This document shows positions 7,326 to 15,440 of a stretch of DNA of 22,714 bases, in pieces. The notes below the pieces were generated by a model. The model searched no databases, had not been told where the DNA came from, and worked only from the letters and a program-made list of their open reading frames with translations. Origin of the DNA: Rhodospirillales bacterium (GTDB lineage: Bacteria; Pseudomonadota; Alphaproteobacteria; Rhodospirillales_A; JACZKS01); assembly GCA_018648445.1 (NCBI GenBank), contig JABGRG010000061.1, positions 1-22,714 of the forward strand, read 5' to 3'. Positions within the stretch are counted from its first letter, which is position 1; each line of letters starts with the position of its first letter. A program made the translations under genes and the position numbers.

Positions 7326-7392
7326 CATTGAGTGGCTTGAATTAACATCAATTGCGCCTTATTTTCATTGCAATTCACTTCCCCACTCAATG
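7326..7392. repeat. 10-bp perfect inverted repeat flanking the pdh promoter
   Basis: CATTGAGTGG at 7326-7335 is mirrored exactly by CCACTCAATG at 7383-7392, with 47 bp between. The centre falls on the predicted -10 box. The right arm would lie in the transcribed leader, 18 bp before the pdhA start. The arms could be paired sites for a regulator of the pdh operon. An 8-bp palindrome ATTGCAAT (7367-7374) lies at the predicted transcription start. Ten-base inverted matches within 50 bp are expected about once by chance in a window this size, so the position is the main argument. Confidence 0.45.
7337..7365 (+). promoter_or_regulatory. Candidate sigma70 promoter of the pdh operon
   Basis: TTGAAT (7337-7342), a 17-bp spacer and TATTTT (7360-7365) lie in an AT-rich block (about 7230-7380) that contrasts with the GC-rich genes around it. 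Transcription would start near 7372, giving a leader of about 39 nt to the pdhA ATG at 7411. The hexamers are imperfect, so confidence is moderate. Confidence 0.45.
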
Positions 7393-7410
7393 CTACAGCC
7401 GGGGGGATCC

Positions 7411-8472
7411 ATGGCACGAGCACCCAAACGCACGTCGGCCGCCGCGAAGGCGCCGGCAAAACGCAAAACGACGACACGTCGGCGGACCAGTCAAAATAGC
7501 GGCCTGCCGTTTTCGTCCGAAGACCTTATTCAGAACTATCGCGAGATGCTTCTGATCCGCCGCTTCGAAGAGAAGGCGGGACAGTTGTACGGCATGGGGC
7601 TGATCGGCGGTTTCTGTCATCTGTATATCGGGCAGGAAGCCGTGATCGTCGGCATGCACTCAGCAGCTGGTGAGCAAGACACGCTGGTCACCAGCTATCG
7701 CGACCACGGCCACATGCTGGCTTGCGGCATGGACCCGGGGCGCGTCATGGCCGAATTGACAGGGCGCATCGGCGGCTATTCGAAAGGCAAGGGCGGCTCC
7801 ATGCATATGTTCAGCCGCGAAGCCAACTTTTTCGGCGGGCACGGCATCGTCGGCGCCCAGGTTCCCATCGGGACCGGCCTTGGCTTCGGCCACAAGTACA
7901 AGGGCGACGGCGGCGTTGCGTACGCCTATTTCGGCGACGGCGCGGTCAATCAGGGGCAGATTTACGAATCCTTCAACATGGCGGCCCTGTGGAAACTTCC
8001 CGTGGTCTTTGTCATTGAAAACAACCAGTACGGCATGGGCACCGCCATCGCACGCGCCTCTGCCAGCACCGAGCTTTTTCGCCGCGGTGACGCCTACGGA
8101 ATTCCGGGGCTTCAGGTTAACGGCATGGATGTCATGGAAGTCCGCAAAGCGGGCGCGAAAGCAGCCGCCCATTGCCGGGCCGGCAAAGGCCCCATGGTCC
8201 TGGAAATGAAGACCTACCGGTATCGCGGCCATTCCATGTCCGATCCAGCCAAGTACCGCAGCAAGGAAGAGGTCAGCAAGGTCCGCAAGGAAAGCGACCC
8301 CATCGACAATCTTCGCGCACTTCTTGTCGAACACAAAATCGCCGACGAAGCCGCGCTCAAGGAAATTGACCGCGAGATCAAGGCCGCCGTCACCAAAGCC
8401 GCCGATTTCGCGCAGCAAAGCCCCGAACCCGACCCGTCCGAGCTTTACACCGACGTTCTTGTGGAAGCCTAA
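7411..8472 (+). CDS. pdhA: Pyruvate dehydrogenase E1 component, alpha subunit
   Basis: The 353-residue product is the thiamine-diphosphate-binding alpha subunit of the E1 heterotetramer, which decarboxylates pyruvate and reductively acetylates lipoyl domains. The ThDP/Mg motif runs from GDGAVNQGQIYES to IENNQYGMGT, and the phosphorylation-loop region YRYRGHSMSDPAKYR is present. A 30-residue N-terminal tail rich in Lys, Arg and Ala (MARAPKRTSAAAKAPAKRK and on) precedes the catalytic fold, which starts near LIQNYREMLLIRRFE. The ATG at 7411 is chosen because a G-run, GGGGGGA, ends 3 bases before it; an in-frame ATG at 7390 has no binding site and lies in an inverted-repeat arm. It is the first gene of a seven-gene operon, 21 bp before pdhB. 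Confidence 0.95.
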   Translation: MARAPKRTSAAAKAPAKRKTTTRRRTSQNSGLPFSSEDLIQNYREMLLIRRFEEKAGQLYGMGLIGGFCHLYIGQEAVIVGMHSAAGEQDTLVTSYRDHGHMLACGMDPGRVMAELTGRIGGYSKGKGGSMHMFSREANFFGGHGIVGAQVPIGTGLGFGHKYKGDGGVAYAYFGDGAVNQGQIYESFNMAALWKLPVVFVIENNQYGMGTAIARASASTELFRRGDAYGIPGLQVNGMDVMEVRKAGAKAAAHCRAGKGPMVLEMKTYRYRGHSMSDPAKYRSKEEVSKVRKESDPIDNLRALLVEHKIADEAALKEIDREIKAAVTKAADFAQQSPEPDPSELYTDVLVEA

Positions 8473-8493
8473 GGGCGCGGAGGAGGAAACACC

Positions 8494-9900
8494 ATGCCGA
8501 CCCAAATACTAATGCCGGCCCTGTCGCCGACAATGACCGATGGAAAACTGTCCAAGTGGCTGAAGCAAGAAGGCGACGAGGTCGCCAGCGGCGATGTCAT
8601 CGCCGAGATCGAAACCGACAAGGCGACCATGGAACTGGAATCCGTCGATGAAGGCGTGTTGGGCAAAATCCTGATCGCCGAAGGGACCGAAGGCGTTTTG
8701 GTCAACGCCCCGATCGCCGTGATCCTCGAAGACGGCGAGGACGCGTCGCAGATTGACGCAGCACCCGCACCGGCTGCGCCAGCCCCAACTCCTGTCGAGG
8801 CCGCGCCTGCTGCTCCTGCTGCTCCTGCTGCTCCTGCTGCTCCAGCTGCTCCAGCTGCTCCAGCAGCCGCACCGGCCGCGCCCACCGTTGTCGCGGCCGA
8901 GCCGGAATACACCGGCGACGTGGCTTCCATGACCGTCCGCGACGCTTTGCGCGATGCCATGGCCGAGGAAATGCGCCGTGACGACACCGTGTTTCTGATG
9001 GGCGAGGAAGTGGCCCAGTATCAGGGCGCTTATAAAATCAGTCAGGGCCTGCTGGACGAATTTGGCGACAAGCGCGTCATCGATACGCCCATCACCGAGC
9101 ACGGCTTCGCCGGACTGGGCGTCGGCGCCGCGTTTTCCGGCCTGAAACCCATCGTCGAGTTCATGACCTTCAACTTCTCCATGCAGGCGATGGATCAGGT
9201 CATCAATTCTGCGGCCAAGACGCTGTATATGTCGGGCGGGCAGATGGGGTGTCCCATTGTGTTCCGTGGTCCCAACGGGGCCGCGGCGCGGGTTGCCGCC
9301 CAACATTCGCAGTGCTTTGCTTCGTGGTATGCCCATATTCCGGGCCTGAAGGTGCTGTCACCCTATTCGGGGGCCGATGCCAAGGGGCTTTTGAAAGCCG
9401 CCATACGCGACCCCAACCCGGTGATTTTCCTGGAAAACGAAATCCTTTACGGACGCACGTTTGATACGCCGACAGATCCAGATTTCGTTCTGCCCGTCGG
9501 GCGGGCCAAGATCGAACGGCCGGGCGCGGACGTCACCATCACCGCGTTTTCGCTGATGGTCGAGGTGGCGTTGCAAGCCGCCGAGGCGCTGGCAGCCGAG
9601 GGCATCGACGCCGAAGTCATTAATCTGCGCAGCTTGCGCCCGCTAGACACTGAAACCATCGTCAATTCGGTCAAGAAGACCAACCGCCTTGTTTCACTGG
9701 AAGAAGGCTGGCCGGTCGCCGGTATGGGGTCGGAAATTGCCGCCCAGATGATGGAACATGCCTTCGATTATCTGGATGCACCGGTTTCGCGCGTGTGCGG
9801 TATCGACGTGCCCATGCCTTATGCGCTGAACCTTGAAAAATTGGCGTTGCCGAAAGTCGATGATGTGGTCGCGGCGGCAAAAGCCGTTTGCTACAAGTAA
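8494..9900 (+). CDS. pdhB: Pyruvate dehydrogenase E1 component, beta subunit with N-terminal lipoyl domain
   Basis: The 468-residue product has an N-terminal lipoyl domain (residues 1-80, lipoyl lysine K43 in [10 protein letters not shown]), an Ala/Pro linker (about 88-135) and the E1-beta core (about 145-468) with [41 protein letters not shown] and [16 protein letters not shown] lipoyl domain on E1-beta is known from Zymomonas and other alphaproteobacteria and gives the complex extra swinging arms besides those of E2. The first 80 residues are nearly the same as the start of the E2 gene downstream. The linker contains a 9-bp tandem repeat coding for Pro-Ala-Ala. GGAGGAGG lies about 8 bases before the ATG. 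It acts with PdhA in the cytoplasm. Confidence 0.95.
   Translation: MPTQILMPALSPTMTDGKLSKWLKQEGDEVASGDVIAEIETDKATMELESVDEGVLGKILIAEGTEGVLVNAPIAVILEDGEDASQIDAAPAPAAPAPTPVEAAPAAPAAPAAPAAPAAPAAPAAAPAAPTVVAAEPEYTGDVASMTVRDALRDAMAEEMRRDDTVFLMGEEVAQYQGAYKISQGLLDEFGDKRVIDTPITEHGFAGLGVGAAFSGLKPIVEFMTFNFSMQAMDQVINSAAKTLYMSGGQMGCPIVFRGPNGAAARVAAQHSQCFASWYAHIPGLKVLSPYSGADAKGLLKAAIRDPNPVIFLENEILYGRTFDTPTDPDFVLPVGRAKIERPGADVTITAFSLMVEVALQAAEALAAEGIDAEVINLRSLRPLDTETIVNSVKKTNRLVSLEEGWPVAGMGSEIAAQMMEHAFDYLDAPVSRVCGIDVPMPYALNLEKLALPKVDDVVAAAKAVCYK
8806..8868 (+). repeat. 9-bp tandem repeat (CCNGCTGCT) in the pdhB linker
   Basis: Six consecutive units of CC(T/A)GCTGCT run from 8806 to 8859, with a seventh degenerate unit (CCAGCAGCC) to 8868. 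Each unit encodes Pro-Ala-Ala (residues 105-125). The first four units use CCT and the next two CCA, so the array looks expanded in two blocks. Being a multiple of three, copy-number change would alter linker length without a frameshift. Confidence 0.85.
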
Positions 9901-9921
9901 GTCGCCGGGGAGGAAACATAC

Positions 9922-11277
9922 ATGTCCGTTCAAATCCTGATGCCGGCGTTGTCGCCCACTATGACCGACGGCAAACTCGCCAAGTGGCATAAGGCGGAAG
10001 GCGAAACCGTCGAAAGCGGTGACGTCATCGCCGAGATCGAAACCGACAAGGCGACCATGGAACTGGAAGCCGTCGATGAAGGTGTCATCGGCAAGATCCT
10101 TGTGCCCGACGGGACCGAGGGAGTGGCCGTTAACGCGCCCATCGCGATTTTGCTGGAAGAAGGCGAAGACGCTTCGGCTATAGATGCCGCTGTGAGCCCG
10201 GCTCCGGCGCCTGCCGCCGCTGTGGCTCCTGCGCCATCTGCCGGCGCCACTCCTTTGGCGCAACGAATGGCCGAACAGGCCGGACTGGACCCCGCGCAAA
10301 TTCCCGCGTCGGGCCCAGGCGGACGAGTCGTCAAAGCCGATATCGAAGCCGCGCTGGGTAGCGCGTCTCCCTCGCCTTCGGGAAATCGCGTGTTTGCCAG
10401 CCCGCTGGCCAAGCGTATGGCGCAACAGGGTGGACTGGACCTGAGCCAAATCCAAGGCTCCGGCCCCAGGGGACGCATTGTTAAGGCCGATGTCGAGGCC
10501 GCGCTCGCCGCCCCGGCTCCGTCTGCCGCGCCTGTTGCCGCTCCGGTTGCTGCACCCGCAGTCGTTCCGCCGGAAATTTCCGCGCCGGTCACGGAAGTGC
10601 CGAACAGCATGATGCGCAAGGTGATCGCGCAGCGTCTGGGCGAGTCAAAGCGGACCATCCCGCATTTCTATCTTTCGGTGGATTGCGAAATCGACAGCCT
10701 CTTGAACCTGCGCAAGGGATTGAACGCCAAGTCGCCGGAAGGCGAAGGCGCATTCAAAATCTCGGTCAACGACTTCGTGGTTAGGGCGGTCGCACTTGCT
10801 CTGCGCCAGATTCCGGCGGCCAACGCCACATGGACTGACGAGGCGGTGCTTCTTTACGATACCGTGGACGTTTCCGTGGCCGTGGCGACGCCGGGCGGCT
10901 TGATTACGCCGGTGGTGCGCGGTGCGGACGGCAAGGGACTGTCCCAGATTTCGGCTGAAATGAAGGACTTCGGATCGCGCGCGCGGGCAGGTAAATTGAT
11001 GCCCGAGGACTATGCAGGTGGCGGCTTTACCGTCTCCAACATGGGCATGATGGGCATTAAGGAGTTTTCCGCCATCATCAATCCGCCGCAGTCGTGCATT
11101 CTGGCCGTGGGGGCAGGCGAACAGCGACCCGTCGTCAAGGACGGCGCGTTGGCCGTGGCCACGGTGATGACCTGCACCCTTTCGGTCGATCACCGGTCGG
11201 TCGACGGGGCCATCGGGGCCGAATTCATGAATGCTTTCAAAGGCATGATCGAAGACCCGCTGACCATGTTGCTGTAG
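9922..11277 (+). CDS. pdhC: Pyruvate dehydrogenase E2, dihydrolipoamide acetyltransferase, with two E3-binding domains
   Basis: The 451-residue product has one lipoyl domain (1-80, K43 in [10 protein letters not shown]), a Pro/Ala linker, two consecutive peripheral-subunit-binding domains and the catalytic domain (about 222-451). The binding domains are residues 109-146 (TPLAQRMAEQAGLD to GGRVVKADIEAAL) and 159-195 (SPLAKRMAQQGGLD to RGRIVKADVEAAL); over 37 aligned positions 26 are the same. The acetyltransferase active site is DHRSVDGA with H424 and D428. E2 forms the core of the complex and passes the acetyl group to CoA. One binding domain is the usual number, so the duplication is notable. 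GGGGAGGAAACATAC precedes the ATG, like the leader of pdhB. The gap to pdhB is 21 bp. Confidence 0.95.
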   Translation: MSVQILMPALSPTMTDGKLAKWHKAEGETVESGDVIAEIETDKATMELEAVDEGVIGKILVPDGTEGVAVNAPIAILLEEGEDASAIDAAVSPAPAPAAAVAPAPSAGATPLAQRMAEQAGLDPAQIPASGPGGRVVKADIEAALGSASPSPSGNRVFASPLAKRMAQQGGLDLSQIQGSGPRGRIVKADVEAALAAPAPSAAPVAAPVAAPAVVPPEISAPVTEVPNSMMRKVIAQRLGESKRTIPHFYLSVDCEIDSLLNLRKGLNAKSPEGEGAFKISVNDFVVRAVALALRQIPAANATWTDEAVLLYDTVDVSVAVATPGGLITPVVRGADGKGLSQISAEMKDFGSRARAGKLMPEDYAGGGFTVSNMGMMGIKEFSAIINPPQSCILAVGAGEQRPVVKDGALAVATVMTCTLSVDHRSVDGAIGAEFMNAFKGMIEDPLTMLL

Positions 11278-11295
11278 CGCCGGAGCGCCTGCCTG

Positions 11296-11655
11296 ATGGA
11301 TAAGGTCAATCTGACCGCAAAGTTCGCCGTCATTGACCAGCAATGGAGCCCGAAGATCGTCGGCGAGGTGGGCGATGTCCACGTCAAGCTGGCCAAAATC
11401 CAGGGCGAATTTGTCTGGCACTCCCACGAGGTCGAGGACGAGATGTTTCTTGTCGTCAAGGGGCGCATGACCGTCAAGTTGCGCGACGGCGACGTGAATT
11501 TGGCAGAAGGCGAGTTTTTCATCGTTCCCAAGGGTGTGGAGCACTGCCCGGTGGCGATTGATGAATGCCAAATTCTGATGATCGAACCAAAGGGCACGCT
11601 GAATACCGGCGACGCGGGCGGTGAACGCACGGTCAATGAACCGGAAAGAATTTAG
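11296..11655 (+). CDS. Small single-domain cupin protein within the pdh operon
   Basis: The 119-residue product is a single cupin barrel. Motif 1 is GEFVWHSHEVEDEMFLVVKG, supplying H42, H44 and E49 as metal ligands; motif 2 is EGEFFIVPKGVEHCP, supplying H83. The metal site is thus complete and the protein could be an isomerase, dioxygenase or small-molecule sensor; the sequence alone does not decide. It has no signal peptide or membrane segment. It lies 18 bp after pdhC and 26 bp before lpd, all on one strand, so it should be made together with the complex. GGAG lies about 11 bases before the ATG, a weak signal, so translation may depend on pdhC. A link to pyruvate or acetyl-CoA metabolism is inference from position only. 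Confidence 0.82.
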   Translation: MDKVNLTAKFAVIDQQWSPKIVGEVGDVHVKLAKIQGEFVWHSHEVEDEMFLVVKGRMTVKLRDGDVNLAEGEFFIVPKGVEHCPVAIDECQILMIEPKGTLNTGDAGGERTVNEPERI

Positions 11656-11681
11656 ACGAAAATGATAAAGGAATTTGAGTG

Positions 11682-13085
11682 ATGGCTGAGACATCCTTTG
11701 ACGTCATCGTCATCGGCGGAGGTCCGGGCGGTTATGTGGCCGCAATCAGGGCCGCGCAACTGGGCCTGAAAGCCGCCGTTGTCGAAAGCAAGCATCTGGG
11801 CGGAATTTGCCTCAACTGGGGCTGCATTCCGACCAAAGCGCTGCTGCGCTCGGCAGACATCTTTCATTCCATGCAGCACGCCAAGGAATTCGGCCTTTCA
11901 GCCGACAATATCGGGTTCGATCTGCCTGCAGTTATCAAGCGTTCGCGCGGCATTGCCGGGCAACTTAGTGCCGGCGTCAAGCATCTCTTGAAAAAGAACA
12001 AGGTCGCGGTGTTTGACGGCCACGGCAAGCTGGCCGGTTCGGGCCGGGTTTCTGTTACCAAGGCCGATAAATCGGTCGTTAATTTGCAGGCCAAGCACAT
12101 CATCTTGGCGACGGGTGCGCGCGCCAGTGTGTTGCCGGGGCTGGAGCCAGACGGCAAGCTGGTCTGGACCTACAAGGAAGCCCTGACCCCGAAAGCCATG
12201 CCGAAATCGTTGCTCGTCATCGGTTCGGGTGCCATCGGTATTGAATTTGCCAGCTTCTACCGGACGCTCGGTGCTGAAGTGACGGTGGTTGAGGTTCTGC
12301 CTCGCGTTTTGCCGGTCGAGGACGAGGAAGTCTCGGCCTTTGCCCGCAAGGCCTTCGAAAAGGAAGGCATCAAAATTCACACCTCGGCCATGGTCAAGGC
12401 CCTGAAAAAGGGCGCAGACAGCGTGACCGCAACCATCGAGCCCAAGGGTGGAAAACCCTTTGAGTTGACCGTGGACCGGGTGATCTCAGCCGTTGGCATT
12501 ACCGGAAACGTCGAGGATTTGGGCCTTGAAGGCACCAAAATCGTCGTCGATCGCAGCCATGTGGTGACCGACCAGTGGTGCGCTACCGGAGAACCGGGTG
12601 TTTACGCCATCGGTGATTTGACGGGACCGCCGTGGCTCGCCCATAAAGCCAGCCACGAGGGCGTCATTTGCGTCGAGAAGATCGCCGGTGTCGCCGGCGT
12701 CCATCCTCTGGACACGACCCGCATTCCGGGCTGCACCTATTGCCGCCCGCAGGTGGCCAGCGTCGGATATACCGAGGCTGCAGCCAAGGAAAAAGGGCAC
12801 GACGTCAAGGTCGGACGCTTCCCGTTCATCGGTAACGGTAAGGCGATTGCGCTGGGCGAGGCCGACGGTTTCGTCAAAACCGTATTCGACGCCAAAACCG
12901 GCGAACTTCTGGGCGCACACATGGTGGGCGCGGAAGTAACCGAGCTGATTCAGGGTTACAATGTCGCCAAAACCTTGGAAACCACCGAGGCCGAGTTGAT
13001 GCACACGGTATTCCCGCATCCGACGTTATCGGAAATGATGCACGAGTCGGTGCTTGACGCCTTTGACCGTGCGATCCACTTCTAA
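11682..13085 (+). CDS. lpdA: Dihydrolipoamide dehydrogenase (E3)
   Basis: The 467-residue flavoprotein reoxidises dihydrolipoyl groups and reduces NAD+. The FAD-binding motif is VIVIGGGPGGYVAA, the redox-active disulfide is C43/C48 in GGICLNWGCIPTK, the NAD-binding motif is VIGSGAIGIEFASF, the second FAD motif is YAIGDLTGPPWLAHKA and the C-terminal catalytic pair is H446/E451 in FPHPTLSEMMHE. The spacing of the last pair is the same as in E. coli Lpd (H444/E449). ATG 11682 is preferred; the codon just before it is GTG (11679), and AAAGGA at 11667-11672 would serve either. It is dedicated to the pdh complex by position, though it may also serve 2-oxoglutarate dehydrogenase or glycine cleavage. 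The gap to lipA is 3 bp. Confidence 0.95.
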   Translation: MAETSFDVIVIGGGPGGYVAAIRAAQLGLKAAVVESKHLGGICLNWGCIPTKALLRSADIFHSMQHAKEFGLSADNIGFDLPAVIKRSRGIAGQLSAGVKHLLKKNKVAVFDGHGKLAGSGRVSVTKADKSVVNLQAKHIILATGARASVLPGLEPDGKLVWTYKEALTPKAMPKSLLVIGSGAIGIEFASFYRTLGAEVTVVEVLPRVLPVEDEEVSAFARKAFEKEGIKIHTSAMVKALKKGADSVTATIEPKGGKPFELTVDRVISAVGITGNVEDLGLEGTKIVVDRSHVVTDQWCATGEPGVYAIGDLTGPPWLAHKASHEGVICVEKIAGVAGVHPLDTTRIPGCTYCRPQVASVGYTEAAAKEKGHDVKVGRFPFIGNGKAIALGEADGFVKTVFDAKTGELLGAHMVGAEVTELIQGYNVAKTLETTEAELMHTVFPHPTLSEMMHESVLDAFDRAIHF

Positions 13086-13088
13086 GCC

Positions 13089-14036
13089 ATGACCGATACC
13101 GAAACCATCGTTCGCCATCCGGAGAAGCAGCACAAGCCGGACAACCCGAGCCCGCGCAAACCGGCGTGGATAAGGGTGAAAGCGCCGGTGTCGCGCACCT
13201 ACCTTGAAACCAAGGACCTTCTGCGCGAGCACAGCCTCCATACCGTCTGCGAGGAAGCGGCCTGTCCCAATATCGGCGAATGCTGGTCGCGCAAGCACGC
13301 AACCGTCATGATTTTGGGCGATACCTGCACGCGGGCCTGCGCCTTTTGCAACGTCAAGACCGGCAAGCCGGGCGGTTACGTTGATCCGATGGAACCGGAA
13401 AACCTGGCCAACACCGTTTCGACCATGGGGTTGAAGCATGTGGTCATCACATCGGTTGATCGCGACGATTTGCCCGACGGCGGGGCCAGCCAGTTCGTGC
13501 GCTGCATCGAAAGCATCCGCAAGGCGTCGCCGGAAACCACCATCGAAATTCTGACGCCCGACTTCAAAGGCAAGGACGGCGTTCTGGCGTCCGTGGTCGC
13601 GGCTGGGCCGGACGTGTTCAACCACAATCTGGAAACCGTTCCCCGGCTTTATCCCGCCATCCGTCCCGGCGCGCGTTATTTCCATTCGCTGAAACTGCTC
13701 AGCGACGCCAAGGAACTGGCTCCGGCGGGGTTCACCAAATCGGGCATCATGGTGGGGTTGGGCGAGGAACGCGAAGAGGTTCTTCAGGTGATGGACGACC
13801 TTCGTTCGGCGGATGTGGACTTTCTGACCATCGGCCAATATCTGCAACCAACGCTCAAGCATGTGGGGGTTGATCGCTTCGTCACGCCCGAAGAATTCGA
13901 TGAATACAAGAAGATAGGGCTTGGAAAAGGCTTTCTCGTGGTGGCATCTTCGCCGCTGACCCGTTCGTCGTATCACGCGGACAAGGATTTCGAGAGTCTG
14001 CGGGCGGCACGTCGGGAAAAACTGGCGCTAAGGTAA
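13089..14036 (+). CDS. lipA: Lipoyl synthase (radical SAM)
   Basis: The 315-residue enzyme inserts two sulfur atoms into octanoyl groups bound to lipoyl domains. The auxiliary iron-sulfur cluster cysteines are C54, C59 and C65 ([12 protein letters not shown]); the radical-SAM cluster is C80, C84 and C87 (CTRACAFC); and the conserved RSSYH (292-296) near the C-terminus is present. Its substrates, the lipoyl domains of PdhB and PdhC, are encoded just upstream, so modification enzyme and clients share one operon. No octanoyltransferase (LipB) is visible in the window. The ATG lies 3 bp after the lpd stop and has no clear ribosome binding site, so coupling to lpd translation is likely. The N-terminal tail (1-25), rich in charged residues and Pro, is of the usual type. 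Confidence 0.96.
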   Translation: MTDTETIVRHPEKQHKPDNPSPRKPAWIRVKAPVSRTYLETKDLLREHSLHTVCEEAACPNIGECWSRKHATVMILGDTCTRACAFCNVKTGKPGGYVDPMEPENLANTVSTMGLKHVVITSVDRDDLPDGGASQFVRCIESIRKASPETTIEILTPDFKGKDGVLASVVAAGPDVFNHNLETVPRLYPAIRPGARYFHSLKLLSDAKELAPAGFTKSGIMVGLGEEREEVLQVMDDLRSADVDFLTIGQYLQPTLKHVGVDRFVTPEEFDEYKKIGLGKGFLVVASSPLTRSSYHADKDFESLRAARREKLALR

Positions 14037-14045
14037 ACCCGAAAC

Positions 14046-14510
14046 ATGCCAAGGCACGCGGAACGTCGCTTGCTGCACCACACGCCCGAACAGCTTTTTG
14101 ATCTCGTCGCCGATGTCGAGAGCTATCCGGAATTCTTGCCGTGGTGTTTGCACACGCGCCTTCGAAACCAGCGCGCAGACGGCTTCCTGGCCGAAATGGT
14201 TATTGGTTTCAAGGTATTCCGGGAACAATACGTTTCACGTGTCGATCTCGACCGGCCAAACCGCATTGACGTTTCCCACTTTCGCGGCCCCTTCAAGCAC
14301 TTGCGTAATCACTGGATTTTCGAACCCGCCGAAGGCGGCTGTGTGATCGATTTCTCGGTGGATTTCGAGTTTCGATCGGCTCTGATGGATCGTCTGATCG
14401 GCACGGTCTTTCATGAAGCCGTACGAATCATGGTGTCGTCCTTCGAAAAAAGGGCGGACAGGATTTATGCGCCACAGCCCCATTCCGTGGAATTACTTAC
14501 GGGAGATTAG
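14046..14510 (+). CDS. Coq10/RatA-type START-domain protein (ubiquinone-binding)
   Basis: The 154-residue product is of the polyketide cyclase/START-like type known as Coq10 or RatA. Recognisable parts are PEQLFDLVADVESYPEFLPWC near the N-terminus, the middle strand block with GFKVFREQYVSRV, HFRGPFKHLRNHWIFEP, and the C-terminal helix with FHEAVRIMVSSFEKRA. Coq10 proteins bind coenzyme Q and aid respiration; E. coli RatA was described as a ribosome-association toxin, and automatic annotation often carries that name. In alphaproteobacteria this gene commonly follows lipA, which fits the Coq10 role. It lies 9 bp after lipA and has no strong ribosome binding site. Its last 18 bp overlap the 3' end of the convergent proline dehydrogenase gene (14493-14510). 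Confidence 0.85.
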   Translation: MPRHAERRLLHHTPEQLFDLVADVESYPEFLPWCLHTRLRNQRADGFLAEMVIGFKVFREQYVSRVDLDRPNRIDVSHFRGPFKHLRNHWIFEPAEGGCVIDFSVDFEFRSALMDRLIGTVFHEAVRIMVSSFEKRADRIYAPQPHSVELLTGD

Positions 14511-15440
14511 GGCTTTTGCCACCAGCCAGGCGTTGCGCGGGTTTTCACCAAGACGGCGCACGGCGTAGGGCCACCAATCACGGCCAAAGGGCAGGTAAAG
14601 ACGCACCGATTCCCCTTCGGCGGCAAGGCTTTGCTGAACTCTGGGTCGCACGCCGTAAAGCATTTCAAATTCATACGATTGAGGTTTCCATCCTTCGTCC
14701 CGAGCCTTCTCGCGCAATGGGCCAATGATTTTGTCGTCATGGGTGCCGAAAACGGGGTAAGCGCCCGCTTCCCTGGCTTCCTTCGACATCATAAGCGAAC
14801 CAAGGCGGTGGTAGCTCTCGTCAATTTCGCGTCGCGTTGTGAACGCGGTCTTCGACGACCCCACGAAAGCGCCCTTGACCAGTCGAACCATCGCTCCGCG
14901 TTCGGCCAAATCCCGGACATCGGATTTTGACCGCCGCAAATAGGCCTGGATGGTGATGGCGACCGGATAGCCGGCATCGGCAAGGGTGTTGTGTAACGCG
15001 ATGGTACGTTGGACATAGTTTTCGTCCTCCATATCCAGCATCAACGTCTTGCGCCCGGAAACCGATTTTTCCCCCATCGCTTCGGCGATGCGCATGGCAT
15101 TTGTCGCGCCGAGTTCGTCGTTGATGGCGTAGCCCACCTGCGAAGGATCGACGGAGATGTGCAAATCGACCTTGGCACCGTCGATGGCGGCGACCGCGCC
15201 CAGTATTCCCGCGACATTCGCTTCGACCTTCTCTCGGTCGGTGACATATTCGCCCAGAAAAAAGGCTGACGTCGCCAGTTTTTGGGATTTAAGGAGTATC
15301 GCGGTTTTGATGGCGTCTTCGACCTGCGCTCCGGCCACAAATCGTGAGGCCAAACCCGAGGTCGGTGCCAGATCCTGCATGAACCGGGTAACCGCGCCGC
15401 TTCGCGCCAGCGCGATCATGCACCCCTGCCAAACCTTCAC
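14493..15440 (-). CDS. Proline dehydrogenase (monofunctional PRODH)
   Basis: The 315-residue product has the FAD-dependent PRODH barrel and oxidises proline to pyrroline-5-carboxylate, feeding electrons to quinone at the membrane. Markers are FVAGAQVEDAI near the N-terminus, VRLVKGAFVGSS (KGA block), YEFEMLYGVRPRVQQSL, VRLYLPFGRDWWPYAVRRL and GENPRN at the C-terminus, the last two holding the paired arginines that bind the substrate carboxylate in PutA. The length suits single-domain PRODH; no P5C dehydrogenase domain or gene is in the window. The start is GTG at 15440 with GAGGAA about 6 bases upstream; it overlaps the stop of the preceding gene (GTGA, 15437-15440). A downstream ATG at 15419 is possible but less well supported. 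Confidence 0.88.
   Translation of the reverse strand: MKVWQGCMIALARSGAVTRFMQDLAPTSGLASRFVAGAQVEDAIKTAILLKSQKLATSAFFLGEYVTDREKVEANVAGILGAVAAIDGAKVDLHISVDPSQVGYAINDELGATNAMRIAEAMGEKSVSGRKTLMLDMEDENYVQRTIALHNTLADAGYPVAITIQAYLRRSKSDVRDLAERGAMVRLVKGAFVGSSKTAFTTRREIDESYHRLGSLMMSKEAREAGAYPVFGTHDDKIIGPLREKARDEGWKPQSYEFEMLYGVRPRVQQSLAAEGESVRLYLPFGRDWWPYAVRRLGENPRNAWLVAKALISRK

Noticed and set aside
7337..7351. FNR-like box TTGA-N7-TCAA in the pdh promoter
   Set aside because: The FNR consensus needs six bases between TTGA and TCAA; here there are seven, so it is noted only as a symmetry element.
8806..8868. Short repeats as a CRISPR-like array
   Set aside because: Units are 9 bp with no spacers and lie in frame inside pdhB; this is a coding tandem repeat.
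10645..11694. 349-codon minus-strand open frame across pdhC and the cupin gene
   Set aside because: It is antisense to two well-supported genes and its translation is His/Arg-rich without family features.
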